Shown here: positions 42,285 through 50,325 of the stretch, in pieces
Numbering within the stretch: the stretch's first letter is position 1
How the letters are laid out: each line of letters opens with the position of its first letter
Origin: Hymenobacter canadensis
GTDB taxonomy: Bacteria; Bacteroidota; Bacteroidia; Cytophagales; Hymenobacteraceae
NCBI RefSeq assembly: GCF_027359925.1
Contig: NZ_CP114768.1
Coordinates: 124,001 to 188,000 of the forward strand
Direction: 5' to 3'
DNA length: 64,000 nt
Notes under the pieces: model-generated
The model's database searches: none
The model's input: the letters and a program-made list of their open reading frames with translations, nothing else
What the model was told of the DNA's origin: nothing
Made by a program: the position numbers and the translations under genes

Positions 42285-42788
42285 ATGACCCGTCTCGTGT
42301 ATTTGGCCTTGCTGGGGGCAAGCGGGTGCGTTCGCCCGTCGGCCTATCCGCAGGCTCCTTTATCGGCCGCAGCAGAGGCAAGCTACGCGCGCTTCGGCGG
42401 TGTGCGGCCTGACGCCCAGCGGTCCGACAGCACCGTCGTGGTCTTCCCTTTTCACCCCGACGACACGCTCGCCTTCGCGCCGCGCTTGCTCAGCCCGGTC
42501 GGTCCAGCCACGCTCTCGCCGAACGAGCGGCGGCTCACCGACAGCTTGGTGCAGGCGGTGGAACGGGCCCAGCAGCTCCCGGCCTACTACCGATACCGCT
42601 ACCAGTACCTGCCGGCAGTGGACGGCCGCGGGGTCACGCATGTGTGGGTACAGGGGATGTGCGCGCCGTCTGCGTCGTGGACTACACGTACCGTCGCTGC
42701 CAAGGGGGGCGGGGACTGTTTCTACCGGGTCCAACTCAATTTGTCCACTCGACGCTACACGGCTTTTGGCACCAACGCGCCCAAATAA
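42285..42788 (+). CDS. Hypothetical lipoprotein
   Basis: 167 residues from ATG 42285, with a lipoprotein signal ending GASGC. TTG 42279 is also in frame but lies inside the -7 box. The mature part is polar with two late Cys (QGMCAPSAS, GGGDCFYR). No family recognised. Confidence 0.7.
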   Translation: MTRLVYLALLGASGCVRPSAYPQAPLSAAAEASYARFGGVRPDAQRSDSTVVVFPFHPDDTLAFAPRLLSPVGPATLSPNERRLTDSLVQAVERAQQLPAYYRYRYQYLPAVDGRGVTHVWVQGMCAPSASWTTRTVAAKGGGDCFYRVQLNLSTRRYTAFGTNAPK

Positions 42789-42792
42789 TACC

Positions 42793-42838
42793 CATACGCT
42801 CTTTCAACTACACGAAGGGCCTATTATTGGGTTATGCC
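42793..42838 (+). repeat. Cassette repeat 28 (very degenerate)
   Basis: CATACGCTCTTTCAACTACACG lies where a repeat is expected between two genes, written here as CATACGCTCTT plus TCAACTACACG. The GACCGTTT core is not recognisable. Confidence 0.25.
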
Positions 42839-42852
42839 ATTACCTTTAAGGC

Positions 42853-43515
42853 ATGGGGTTTCTGCAATGGGTTACGGCGTTTATTACCGGCCACGCGTCG
42901 GTGTCTGCGCCGGCAACTCCCTTTGCCGCGGCTGCGGACGGACTGCAGCTCGCGGCGCACTACGGCGACTTCGCGGCCTTCCTCTACCGCCCGGACTTCG
43001 ACCGGTTTTTGCGCACGCAGGTGCTGCCCTTCCGCGAGCCCGATAGTGTCCACCTCGGCTTTCTGGACGAGGATCATTGGCCGGAAATTCACCCCTTCAA
43101 TTTCCCGGGGCCTTTTTACACGGGCTCTTCCGACACGTGCGGCACGGGGGTGGGCGAGGCCCCGGCCAACGTGATGAACGACGCGGACTGCTGCGAATTT
43201 GTGTTCCGGCAGCCCGTCACCTTCCACGAGCTCGACGCCGTGCTCAACGCCGCGGCCGTGGAGGTGTTCGATAGTTATTCTTCCAATGGGCACGAGCGCT
43301 GGACCTATGCGGCGTGCCGCGCGTGGTGGGCCAACCGCGACACGTTGCTGCGCCACCTGGCCGACGAGGGCGTGGCGGCGATGAACGACGGGCAAGTGCA
43401 GCGGTACGGGGATTACCTGCGGGGAGATGCCGAGGCGGACCTGCGCCGCTACTGCTACTTTCTGCTGAACGGGAGCTACCCAACTGATCCGCAGATCCCG
43501 CTTCCAGAGTTGTAG
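42853..43515 (+). CDS. Hypothetical cytoplasmic protein (immunity-like)
   Basis: 220 residues, no clear signal peptide. DFAAFLYRPDFDRFLRTQVL, HWPEIHPFNFPGPFYTG and DADCCEFVFRQPVTFHELDA are distinctive; Trp/Tyr-rich and helical towards the end. No family recognised. Size, solubility and single-gene cassette resemble immunity-type genes. The stop overlaps the next repeat. Confidence 0.68.
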   Translation: MGFLQWVTAFITGHASVSAPATPFAAAADGLQLAAHYGDFAAFLYRPDFDRFLRTQVLPFREPDSVHLGFLDEDHWPEIHPFNFPGPFYTGSSDTCGTGVGEAPANVMNDADCCEFVFRQPVTFHELDAVLNAAAVEVFDSYSSNGHERWTYAACRAWWANRDTLLRHLADEGVAAMNDGQVQRYGDYLRGDAEADLRRYCYFLLNGSYPTDPQIPLPEL

Positions 43516-43548
43516 CGCCCTTCTACTGTCCCGACCATTTCTATAGAC
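43513..43548 (+). repeat. Cassette repeat 29
   Basis: Short form: TAGCGCCCTTCTACTGTC ... CCCGACCATTTCTATAGAC. It contains the stop codon of the preceding gene. Confidence 0.7.
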
Positions 43549-43968
43549 AAAGACGGACCAGCCGAAACTCAATGGGAAACTAGAAAACTGACGGGATAAC
43601 TTTCTAAGAAAACTGCACCATTTATCAATGGTTCAGGATCTTTGATTTCACGTCATTTCGTAGACTTTTCTGATGATCCGAGGGTACGCCCGGGTTTCCA
43701 CCCAAGATCAATAACTGCATCTTCAACTCGACGCTATTAAAGGCTATGGCTGTGAGTCGGGACCGTATTCAAGGCGATGGGGTGCCAGCGAATCAACAAC
43801 AATAAACTGTCCGTTTCAGCTAGACCACCTCACTTCTAACCTCGCAGAATCCTAGCAGCAACTTAGAGTGATGGGTATAGCGCTGAAGCGACTGGTAAAA
43901 GTGGTAAAGTTGACTTTTGCTTAGCTTGCTCCCCTTTCCCTTATCGGTAGTTCCTTTCTATAAGCCTT
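43549..43968. other. Non-coding stretch with a solo IS3 end
   Basis: No gene is seen in about 420 bp. At 43807-43832 the complement of TGAGGTGGTCTAGCTG, followed by AAACGGACAG, closely matches the left end of the IS3 element at 22297. This suggests a former IS3 copy lost by deletion. AT content is higher than in neighbouring cassettes. Confidence 0.55.
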
Positions 43969-44400
43969 ATGTGTATACGGAAACTAATTGCCAGCGCTTG
44001 TTGGGCAGTACTCCTGTCTTGTCAACAGCAAGGCAACCACTCTTTGACGGTACTAGAGATCTATGACAAGCATCTAGTATCCAAAGACATTGTAAACAAA
44101 ATAGCCGATCCCTACTATGCACTTCACTTCCGGCAGGGTTTCAAAGAAGATGCTATTGCGGTATTTGCCAACGAGAAGAAAAAACACGTTTTTCTGGCTA
44201 CCACGGATGAGGCCGTGAGTTTGGCTACTACCGTGACCTTAGCAAAAAAAGGAATAACCGCAATAGAAGTAAAAATTGACGGGTATGGGCTGCTTCATAT
44301 TATCCCTGACGCCAGATACAATTATCTGCTGATTGATCTTGACAAAGAGCAAAAGCAACTAAAAATTAGGCATACGAATATCACACCGAAGTATTTGTAA
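43969..44400 (+). CDS. Hypothetical lipoprotein, AT-rich
   Basis: 143 residues with a lipoprotein signal (LIASACWAVLLSC). Lys-rich mature part (FANEKKKHVFLATTDEAVSL, TAIEVKIDGYGLLHIIPDAR). The codon choice is AT-richer than neighbouring cassettes, suggesting a different donor. No family recognised. About 100 bp separate its stop from the next repeat. Confidence 0.68.
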   Translation: MCIRKLIASACWAVLLSCQQQGNHSLTVLEIYDKHLVSKDIVNKIADPYYALHFRQGFKEDAIAVFANEKKKHVFLATTDEAVSLATTVTLAKKGITAIEVKIDGYGLLHIIPDARYNYLLIDLDKEQKQLKIRHTNITPKYL

Positions 44401-44506
44401 TTAATTACCGTACTTTATTTTTCCCGGCTTGCAGGCGCCGCAGGAGCGGGCTGGCATGGAGGTCACCCGCCGAACCTCAGCAAGAAAGTTCAAAGCGGAG
44501 GCGGCT

Positions 44507-44560
44507 AAGACGCTCCTTAAACTGAATTGCCGCGTTCAAGCCAGGACCGTTTCGCTAAAC
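44507..44560 (+). repeat. Cassette repeat 30 (long form)
   Basis: AAGACGCTCCTTAAACTG ... CCAGGACCGTTTCGCTAAAC. The last ten bases plus the following GACAAGG match repeat 2. The centre TTG-CCGCGTT-CAA can pair. Confidence 0.9.
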
Positions 44561-44577
44561 GACAAGGTGAAGGCTTT

Positions 44578-44865
44578 CTACTGATTGTAGCTCCACGCGG
44601 TGACGGTGTCGTGGTCCAGAAACACGCGCAGAGCATCGGGAGCACCCAGCCCCATCTCGTAATGCAGTACTGGTGGATAAGGCGCCTCCGGCCAAGCATA
44701 GGTCGTGTCCGGCACCCCAAGCAGTGCGGTTACTTCGACGCGTGACATGCCCACCTTGATCTGGGGAAGTTTGGAGTATATGTGGTTGGCTCGATCGAAG
44801 ACCAACGTATACAGCCCGTACCCGAGCGCAGCCAGCAGAAGGAAACCAATGAATAGTTTTTTCAT
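44578..44865 (-). CDS. BamE/SmpA-like small anchored protein, copy 2
   Basis: 95 residues, differing from the copy at 25168 by five residues (Ala/Thr, Val/Ile, Ala/Val, Asp/Ala, Ser/Thr). It has the same N-terminal membrane segment and the motif GMSRVEVTALLGVPD. The nucleotide match extends over both non-coding sides up to the repeat cores, so the whole cassette was duplicated or captured twice. It keeps the same direction relative to its repeats as copy 1. Confidence 0.72.
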   Translation of the reverse strand: MKKLFIGFLLLAALGYGLYTLVFDRANHIYSKLPQIKVGMSRVEVTALLGVPDTTYAWPEAPYPPVLHYEMGLGAPDALRVFLDHDTVTAWSYNQ

Positions 44866-44878
44866 CAGATGAGCAAAG

Positions 44879-44915
44879 TACCGTTCCTTTCGCTAATCGA
44901 ACCGGTTTTTTGAAC
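44879..44915 (+). repeat. Cassette repeat 31
   Basis: Short form: TACCGTTCCTTTCGCTAATC, then GAACCGGTTTTTTGAAC. It matches repeat 3 up to ACCG and then differs. Confidence 0.87.
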
Positions 44916-44923
44916 TGTAAACC

Positions 44924-45340
44924 ATGCGAGTCGAAGACCTTCGGTATCATTCCAAAGACCACCAGTGGTTCGGTCTAGTGAACGACCTTTATCCAGGTCG
45001 CGGGGTAGAATTAACCGTGGAGGGAGACCAAGCCCCAGAAGGGCTTGCCACCAAACTGACGCTGGTGCGCGAACTAGCTGCCGACCTCGATGACGTCCTG
45101 GAGCAACTCCATCAGTTGGCCTACCACAAGTACCAGGGCACGCAGTGGGCAAAACCGCTGGCTGACATCAGGGCGATGTACTTCTTGTCATCCGTTACGC
45201 TCAAAAGCGACAACACTTCGTGGTGGTTAGTGCTGGAGCCAGAGTTCGACGTGGAGACCGTCTACAATCATTTTCTGCGATTCACCATGGTCAAGCGGGA
45301 AATTGTATGGACTAATTTTGCTCGCGATGTAACCGCTTAA
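44924..45340 (+). CDS. Hypothetical cytoplasmic protein (immunity-like)
   Basis: 138 residues, no signal peptide. DHQWFGLVNDLYPGRGVELT, QLHQLAYHKYQGTQ and SWWLVLEPEFDVETVYNHFL suggest an alpha/beta fold. No family recognised. It starts 9 bp after the repeat. Confidence 0.66.
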   Translation: MRVEDLRYHSKDHQWFGLVNDLYPGRGVELTVEGDQAPEGLATKLTLVRELAADLDDVLEQLHQLAYHKYQGTQWAKPLADIRAMYFLSSVTLKSDNTSWWLVLEPEFDVETVYNHFLRFTMVKREIVWTNFARDVTA

Positions 45341-45360
45341 TCGGATAAGGCGAGGGCATT

Positions 45361-45396
45361 TAACGCTCGTTTACTTCTTGACCGTTTCGGCGGAAC
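45361..45396 (+). repeat. Cassette repeat 32
   Basis: Short form: TAACGCTCGTTTACTTCTTG, then ACCGTTTCGGCGGAAC. Confidence 0.9.
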
Positions 45397-45412
45397 GTTT
45401 TACTCCAAAACG

Positions 45413-45703
45413 ATGAAGAAAATTAATGAAAACGGGTCTGTCGAATGGGTTATCCGGGAGGACTGTGACTTTGCCGCCTTTTACCGAATAGCCGAGCAGC
45501 TCCACAACGAGTTTAAAGTTTTCTTTTTGGAACGGGTAGGTGATCTTGATACCCTGTACTGGCCGTTTTTCTACAAAGGCGGGGAATATGTGCTCCATTA
45601 CAACGTGTACATGGGGGCGAGTATCTACCCACAAAACACCATCAGGGCCACAGAAAGGGAGAAAGCGTTCCTCTCGGATTTTGATATTAACTGGTGCAAC
45701 TAA
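45413..45703 (+). CDS. Hypothetical small cytoplasmic protein (immunity-like)
   Basis: 96 residues. VEWVIREDCDFAAFYRIAEQ, VFFLERVGDLDTLYWPFFYK and YVLHYNVYMGASIYPQ are consistent with a compact alpha/beta immunity-type protein. No family named with confidence. Starts 17 bp after the repeat. Confidence 0.66.
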   Translation: MKKINENGSVEWVIREDCDFAAFYRIAEQLHNEFKVFFLERVGDLDTLYWPFFYKGGEYVLHYNVYMGASIYPQNTIRATEREKAFLSDFDINWCN

Positions 45704-45739
45704 ACCCCGTGGGGATGCTGAACCAGACGCGCCTCATCA

Positions 45740-45776
45740 AAATGCTTCTTGTGCGATTCGGACCGTTTCAGTAAAC
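45740..45776 (+). repeat. Cassette repeat 33
   Basis: Short form: AAATGCTTCTTGTGCG ... ATTCGGACCGTTTCAGTAAAC. Confidence 0.88.
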
Positions 45777-45812
45777 GTCCGCTGGACTGGTTTGCCCTGT
45801 ATTTTTGAGCCG

Positions 45813-46124
45813 ATGGACCACCGTACGTTTTTTGCCTACTACCTACCGGCTTTAGCGGAAGCGCTGCGGCACGACCACGAGTGGGAGGTCTTTTCGGTGA
45901 AAGGACCAGAATTTTTTTACGTCGGTGATGAACAGCTGTACCAAGCCCTGGAGACCTTCATCGAAGCCCACTGCGACGAAATCCCACTCTTTGACCGGGT
46001 TGGGCTGTACTTCGATTGCTTGTCCCATGGCTTTGATGCCATCGACGGCGTTAAGACCAAGGACTACAAAGCGATGCTACAGCAGGAAGCGGCGTCCTTG
46101 AAGCAAAAGTTTGAAGTGGAATAG
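45813..46124 (+). CDS. Hypothetical small cytoplasmic protein
   Basis: 103 residues from ATG 45813 (MDHRTFFAYYLPALAEALRH). The open frame from 45540 crosses the repeat and is rejected. Acidic and helical, with DEIPLFDRVGLYFDCLSHGF. No family recognised. The stop is 6 bp before the next repeat. Confidence 0.65.
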   Translation: MDHRTFFAYYLPALAEALRHDHEWEVFSVKGPEFFYVGDEQLYQALETFIEAHCDEIPLFDRVGLYFDCLSHGFDAIDGVKTKDYKAMLQQEAASLKQKFEVE

Positions 46125-46129
46125 AAGGG

Positions 46130-46167
46130 GAACCCTCGTTTAAGCGATTTCGACCCTTTCGCTGAAC
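46130..46167 (+). repeat. Cassette repeat 34
   Basis: Short form: GAACCCTCGTTTAAGCG ... ATTTCGACCCTTTCGCTGAAC. Confidence 0.88.
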
Positions 46168-46184
46168 GCCAGTGCAGTTGTAGA

Positions 46185-46685
46185 CTACGCTGTAAAGAAC
46201 TGCTTGACGTTGAAATTGGCAATGGTTTCGGCCAGTTTGCCCGGGCTTACGCCGCTGTCGTTGGCCTGGTCTGGGTTCGCTCCGTGCGCGAGTAGGAGCT
46301 GCAGCATGGCGCCCCGCCCGCGCGATTCAAACGCGGCACGCCACAACGGGGTGTTCCCGTAGGCATCCGGCGCGTCCACCGTGGCCCCGGCCGCGAGCAG
46401 CAACGCCGCCATTTCCACGGCATGGGCTTGGGCAGCAAAGTGCAGCGCCGTCCAGCCGTTACGGTCTGGCTGGTCCAGAGCAGGCCCTTTGGATAGCACC
46501 CACTGCAGCATCGTCGCGTCACCATAGTTCACCACTAACGAAAGCACGGTCCGGCCGCTGCTGTCCGGCAAGTTGACCGTGGCCGCCGTCACGTGCTGCT
46601 TCAGCGCCGGGTAACCCTGCCGATGAATGGCGGGAAGGACTTCCGGGGATAAGCGGGGCGAAGCAGGAGGGTAGGATTTGCTCAT
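46185..46685 (-). CDS. Ankyrin-repeat protein
   Basis: 166 residues with about three ankyrin repeats: NGWTALHFAAQAHAVEMAAL, DAYGNTPLWRAAFESRGRGA and LLLAHGANPDQANDSGVSP. No signal peptide. Ankyrin proteins of this size are common as immunity partners in polymorphic toxin loci; that role is inferred from the array. A second gene lies upstream in the same cassette and direction. TAAGTTTG is 5 nt before the start, pointing to its own promoter. Confidence 0.82.
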   Translation of the reverse strand: MSKSYPPASPRLSPEVLPAIHRQGYPALKQHVTAATVNLPDSSGRTVLSLVVNYGDATMLQWVLSKGPALDQPDRNGWTALHFAAQAHAVEMAALLLAAGATVDAPDAYGNTPLWRAAFESRGRGAMLQLLLAHGANPDQANDSGVSPGKLAETIANFNVKQFFTA

Positions 46686-46690
46686 TGTAC

Positions 46691-46698
46691 CAAACTTA
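46691..46698 (-). promoter_or_regulatory. -7 box before the ankyrin gene
   Basis: On the minus strand TAAGTTTG fits TAnnTTTG and lies 5 nt before ATG 46685. It overlaps the 19-bp gap to the upstream gene, so the ankyrin gene can be transcribed separately. Confidence 0.5.
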
Positions 46699-46704
46699 TC
46701 CTCG

Positions 46705-47106
46705 CTATGGGGTTGTATTCACTGTTCCAAAGCAAGTTGACTTGAGGGAACAGCCGAAAGGGTCCTTGGGGACGGTCACCTCAAATTCTGGAGCCTTGAC
46801 GGGCTGAACCGTTACGGTGACTCCTATCGGGAAAGGCTTTCCGAAGTAACACAGGTTTAGCACTCGGATAGTGTCTTGTGTGCTAGTCTTCACCAACGTC
46901 GCAGAAGCATTAGCGACAAGTCCGCATAGGTCATCGGTTTGCGCATGGAATATTACCTGCCCCCTGACGGGGGTGCTGAAGGCACGATAAACCCATTCTC
47001 GCCGACAGTCATCTTGTATTGAGTACGCTGAGGCTAGTGGTGCTGTCCGACACTCTAATCCCCTCGCGATAAGCAGAAGTATAAGACCCGGGGTGAGTAT
47101 ATTCAT
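46705..47106 (-). CDS. Hypothetical secreted protein
   Basis: 133 residues with a signal-like start (MNILTPGLILLLIARGLECR). Several Cys in the mature part (QDDCRREWVYR, DDLCGLVANAS, VLNLCYFGKP, FGCSLKSTCFG) point to disulfides outside the cytoplasm. No family recognised. It shares one cassette with the ankyrin gene, 19 bp downstream. Confidence 0.68.
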   Translation of the reverse strand: MNILTPGLILLLIARGLECRTAPLASAYSIQDDCRREWVYRAFSTPVRGQVIFHAQTDDLCGLVANASATLVKTSTQDTIRVLNLCYFGKPFPIGVTVTVQPVKAPEFEVTVPKDPFGCSLKSTCFGTVNTTP

Positions 47107-47138
47107 CTGTAAGTAGAAGGCATAATGCTACACGAATG

Positions 47139-47174
47139 TAACCCTCGTTTCGCCGAATCACCGTTAAAGTGAAC
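47139..47174 (+). repeat. Cassette repeat 35
   Basis: Short form: TAACCCTCGTTTCGCCG ... AATCACCGTTAAAGTGAAC. Its 5' part equals that of repeat 38. Confidence 0.88.
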
Positions 47175-47214
47175 GAGTAGACGCTACTTATCCATTAGCA
47201 AAGCTTAATCAAGC

Positions 47215-47616
47215 TTATGTTTTTATGGAAAATATGAAGGACATATTAGCCGTGGCTGGTGCTAGCAAGTCTGCATTGGCAAACCAATCCAGATGAAAAT
47301 GCCCACCAGGGGGCACATTGCCTAGGCTTTCCACGAAATCAGTCAACTTTCGGAACGCTTGTGAGTCTCCAACGAGCTTGAACTCGGCACCCTGTATCAG
47401 GGCCGTGATTACTCCACTCGAGTGGCTTACCGTCTCCATTGACAAATGCCTCATTGGCAATGGGAAATGAATATTGGGCTTGAGCTTGAGGGCGAATATG
47501 CCTATTGAACGTTCAGCCAACTGCTTCGCAGCACTGGCAAAATCAGCTTCGTTGCCCGAAATATCGATTTCGGAGTACTCTTGCTGCGTGCTAATGTTAA
47601 TGGCTACTTCGCACAT
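47215..47616 (-). CDS. Imm32-like putative immunity protein
   Basis: 133 residues, no signal peptide. YSEIDISGNEADFASAAKQL, FRKLTDFVESLGNVPPGGHF and HLDWFANADLLAPATANMSF resemble the Imm32 pattern (a small sheet, a helix, then GxHxHLD and a final strand). The match is by eye and moderate. Runs against the repeats. Confidence 0.5.
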   Translation of the reverse strand: MCEVAINISTQQEYSEIDISGNEADFASAAKQLAERSIGIFALKLKPNIHFPLPMRHLSMETVSHSSGVITALIQGAEFKLVGDSQAFRKLTDFVESLGNVPPGGHFHLDWFANADLLAPATANMSFIFSIKT

Positions 47617-47631
47617 AATATGTGTTGAATT

Positions 47632-47670
47632 TGAACGCTCGTTTTGGCGAATCCGACCGTTTGCGTAAAC
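47632..47670 (+). repeat. Cassette repeat 36
   Basis: Near-consensus short form: TGAACGCTCGTTTTGGCG ... AATCCGACCGTTTGCGTAAAC. Confidence 0.93.
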
Positions 47671-47770
47671 ACAGAAGCTAGCAGAAAGTCTTTCTTTGAT
47701 ACCCTGTCTAGTGCTCCGCTGTAGGTTTCTGCAGCAACCGGTGGAAGACCATCCAGTAGGCTAGCGTACC

Positions 47771-48385
47771 CTACTTGCTTCCCAACATGTAGCCAGCATA
47801 CAGTTGAAACGCATTGTTCCACATGTTTTCCGTGGCCCTTATTTGGCCACCGGAAATAATTGGTTGATTGAGGCGAGTAAGGCCGCCATTGAAGCGAAAG
47901 CCGAGGAGTGGGCCACTGGCCAACTGATAGCCCAGGCCGGCGGCGTACCCCACATCAACTTTTTCGTAGCTGTCACGCACCTTATAGGAGTTATCCATAA
48001 AGGTGGAGGTAGCCCGGAACAAATAGCCAAACTGAGGACCGCCTTCGAGGAAAACCCCGGTTTCGCCCAGCCGCGCTTTGACCATAATAGGCAAATCCAG
48101 GTAGGAGAATACAGTATATATCTCGTTCACCAACTTATTCTTGGCCCCTTTCTGCGAATACAACAATTCCGGCTGCACGGAGAACTTATCGGTCACTTTC
48201 ACCTCGGCCAGCACGCCGGCATGAAAACCCAAGCGGTAAGCATTGCTCGCGGAGCTAAGCTGTGCGGGGTCCACTCCCCTGAATTTGGTGTAGGAAGGAC
48301 CCGCTTTAACGCCAAAACGTACCGTTTGGGCTGCGGCTACGGAAGCAGTCGTTGTGAGGAGGATGGAGAGGAAAATACGGTGCAT
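47771..48385 (-). CDS. Outer-membrane beta-barrel protein (porin-like)
   Basis: 204 residues with a signal peptide (MHRIFLSILLTTTASVAAAQ). Alternating strands such as VRFGVKAGPSYTKF, LGFHAGVLAEVKVTDKFSVQ, ELLYSQKGAK and DVGYAAGLGYQLASGPLLG match the small Bacteroidota barrel family (outer membrane protein beta-barrel domain). It is probably an eight-stranded outer-membrane barrel. An envelope protein as cassette cargo is notable. Runs against the repeats; 100 bp lie between its stop and repeat 36. Confidence 0.82.
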   Translation of the reverse strand: MHRIFLSILLTTTASVAAAQTVRFGVKAGPSYTKFRGVDPAQLSSASNAYRLGFHAGVLAEVKVTDKFSVQPELLYSQKGAKNKLVNEIYTVFSYLDLPIMVKARLGETGVFLEGGPQFGYLFRATSTFMDNSYKVRDSYEKVDVGYAAGLGYQLASGPLLGFRFNGGLTRLNQPIISGGQIRATENMWNNAFQLYAGYMLGSK

Positions 48386-48476
48386 AAAAAACTGATTGGT
48401 GTAGGTTTGCGCGGCCTGAACGTCCGCTTCTGCGCTTCTATTGCCTGCTGTACGAATACCAGCATCGCGTATCCGA

Positions 48477-48514
48477 TAAGCCTCGTTTAAGCGATTCCGA
48501 CCGTTTGGCTAAAC
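48477..48514 (+). repeat. Cassette repeat 37
   Basis: Short form: TAAGCCTCGTTTAAGCG ... ATTCCGACCGTTTGGCTAAAC. Confidence 0.9.
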
Positions 48515-48565
48515 CGCTCTCGCTACTGAGTCTAATCTGCGCTCCTTGCTGCCCTATTTCACGTC

Positions 48566-48985
48566 ATGAACAAGTTCTTCTTGGTTTCCGTGCTGCTGAT
48601 TGGCGTGGCTGCGCTGGCGTTGTTCGGCTACGCCCTCTTCCGCTACCCAGTGCCCGAAGCGCCTGCCAGCCCCGTACTCTTATTTGCTTCGTATGAGTCC
48701 GGCGTCAACGGCACGCTGCTGAAGTTCCGGCTTGATAGCACCTTTCAGTACGAGAACTTGGGTTTTGGCGGGTCAGACGTAGTCACCGGTCGCTATACGC
48801 GAATCGACAGTCTCATCCGATTAGATCGGCTGCCGAAAACCGGAATGTTGAAACGCAACACGCTGCTGGTTCGCCTTTCCCCCTTCACCGAAACAGGACA
48901 AGGGATTTGGCAGGTCGGGCCAATGGGCCGCGTAGATTCTACGTTGGCGGTATTCACTGTCTTCCCTCTTACTCCTGCCAAGTAA
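48566..48985 (+). CDS. Hypothetical membrane-anchored protein
   Basis: 139 residues with one N-terminal membrane segment (MNKFFLVSVLLIGVAALALF) and an outside beta-rich part (LLKFRLDSTFQYENLGFGGS, VVTGRYTRIDSLIRLDRLP). No family recognised. The stop is 2 bp from the next repeat. Confidence 0.68.
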   Translation: MNKFFLVSVLLIGVAALALFGYALFRYPVPEAPASPVLLFASYESGVNGTLLKFRLDSTFQYENLGFGGSDVVTGRYTRIDSLIRLDRLPKTGMLKRNTLLVRLSPFTETGQGIWQVGPMGRVDSTLAVFTVFPLTPAK

Positions 48986-48986
48986 T

Positions 48987-49022
48987 TACCCTCGTTTCGC
49001 CGAATCACCGTTTTTTTTATAC
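48987..49022 (+). repeat. Cassette repeat 38
   Basis: Short form: TTACCCTCGTTTCGCCG ... AATCACCGTTTTTTTTATAC. The next gene starts 6 bp later. Confidence 0.85.
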
Positions 49023-49270
49023 TATTCTATGGGCTATAGTCTGCGCGCCTTCATTGGTTCAACCGATGCCTTACTCCCGTTGGCCGCTGCTTACCCAGAA
49101 GCGGTGCGCGTGCCGCTCACCCAGGGTCTTTGCCTGATTCCGCTTACGGGCGAGCTCTACGATGGCATCGTGAACGGGGTGAGTTCGGCACACATCGCGC
49201 CCTTCTCCTTCATGCCTACACAGCTGGAGCAGCAGGTGCGCTCGCACATCGGTCTCGCGGCCGTCGGCTA

Positions 49271-50118
49271 GAGCCTGTTATGCACTGGTAGCGTAATTTG
49301 GGGTATGGCACAGCAAAGCGGATACCCCAGCGACGTATCGGATACAGAATGGATGTTTGTAGCACCCTATTTGGCCCTGGTGCGGGAAGAGGCGCCGCAA
49401 CGCGAGCATGCGCTGCGCGATGTGTTCAACGCCCTGCGTTACCTGGTCAAAACTGGCTGCGGCTGGCGTTACCTGCCCCACGACTTGCCGCCCTGGGCCG
49501 CCGTGTATCAACAATGGGCCCGATGGCGGGATAACCGCTGTTTTGAGCACATGATGGCCGATTTGCGCGAACTGGCACGGGTGCTGGCCGGCCGCGAGGC
49601 CGAGCCCACGGCCGTGATTCTGGACTCGCGCACGGTGCAGAGCACACCCGAAAGCGGGGCCCGCGCCGGTTACGACGGGGCCAAGCGGCGCAAGGGCAGC
49701 AAGGTGCACGTGGCCGTCGACACGCTGGGCCACCTGCTGGCCGCCGTCGTCACGCCGGCCAACGAATCCGACCGCGGGCAGGTGGAGGCGCTCTGCCAGC
49801 GAGTGCAGCAGGTCACGGGCCAAAAGGTACAGGTGGCGTATGTGGATCAGGGCTACACGGGCGAGGCAGCCGAATACGCCGCTGCCGTGCACGATATTGA
49901 CTTACGGGTTATTGCCAAGCCAGCCGGACAAACCGGCTTTGTGCTGTTGCCCCGCCGCTGGGTCGTCGAGCGCAGCTTCGGCTGGGCCGCTCGCTTCCGA
50001 CGCTTGGCCCGCGACTACGAACGCCTGGCCCTGACCATGCAACAGTTTCATTTCCTGGCCTTCGCGACACTCTTGCTGGCAAAAGGCGTTTTTCGCGCCA
50101 CTAGTCCATAACAGGCTC
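49271..50118 (+). mobile_element. IS5-family insertion sequence, 848 bp
   Basis: Perfect 12-bp inverted repeats GAGCCTGTTATG/CATAACAGGCTC flanked by TA on both sides (49269-49270, 50119-50120), a TA target duplication as in several IS5 groups. One intact transposase gene. Probably a recent insertion. Confidence 0.9.
49305..50111 (+). CDS. IS5-family transposase
   Basis: A 268-residue DDE transposase. SDTEWMFVAPYLALVREEAP and LRYLVKTGCGWRYLPHDLPP at the N-terminus are typical of IS5/IS1031-like enzymes. Catalytic-region motifs: VILDSRTVQSTPESG, VAYVDQGYTGEAAEY and RRWVVERSFGWAARFRRLAR. Encoded in one frame; intact. Confidence 0.92.
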   Translation: MAQQSGYPSDVSDTEWMFVAPYLALVREEAPQREHALRDVFNALRYLVKTGCGWRYLPHDLPPWAAVYQQWARWRDNRCFEHMMADLRELARVLAGREAEPTAVILDSRTVQSTPESGARAGYDGAKRRKGSKVHVAVDTLGHLLAAVVTPANESDRGQVEALCQRVQQVTGQKVQVAYVDQGYTGEAAEYAAAVHDIDLRVIAKPAGQTGFVLLPRRWVVERSFGWAARFRRLARDYERLALTMQQFHFLAFATLLLAKGVFRATSP

Positions 50119-50325
50119 TATGTCGAAGCCGACTATTTCGGTGGCCACGGCCAGCAAGCGGCGCTGTGCTGGCAGAATGGGCAGCGGCAGGTATGGGGGC
50201 CAAGCCAGGGCGCCATTAATGCCCTACTCGCACAACTAGGCGCCGTAACCACACGGGGGCACCAGGACGCCTTTGAGGCGGTAGGTCTACGCCAACACCG
50301 CCACACCGAAGACTGGTTACCTGAA

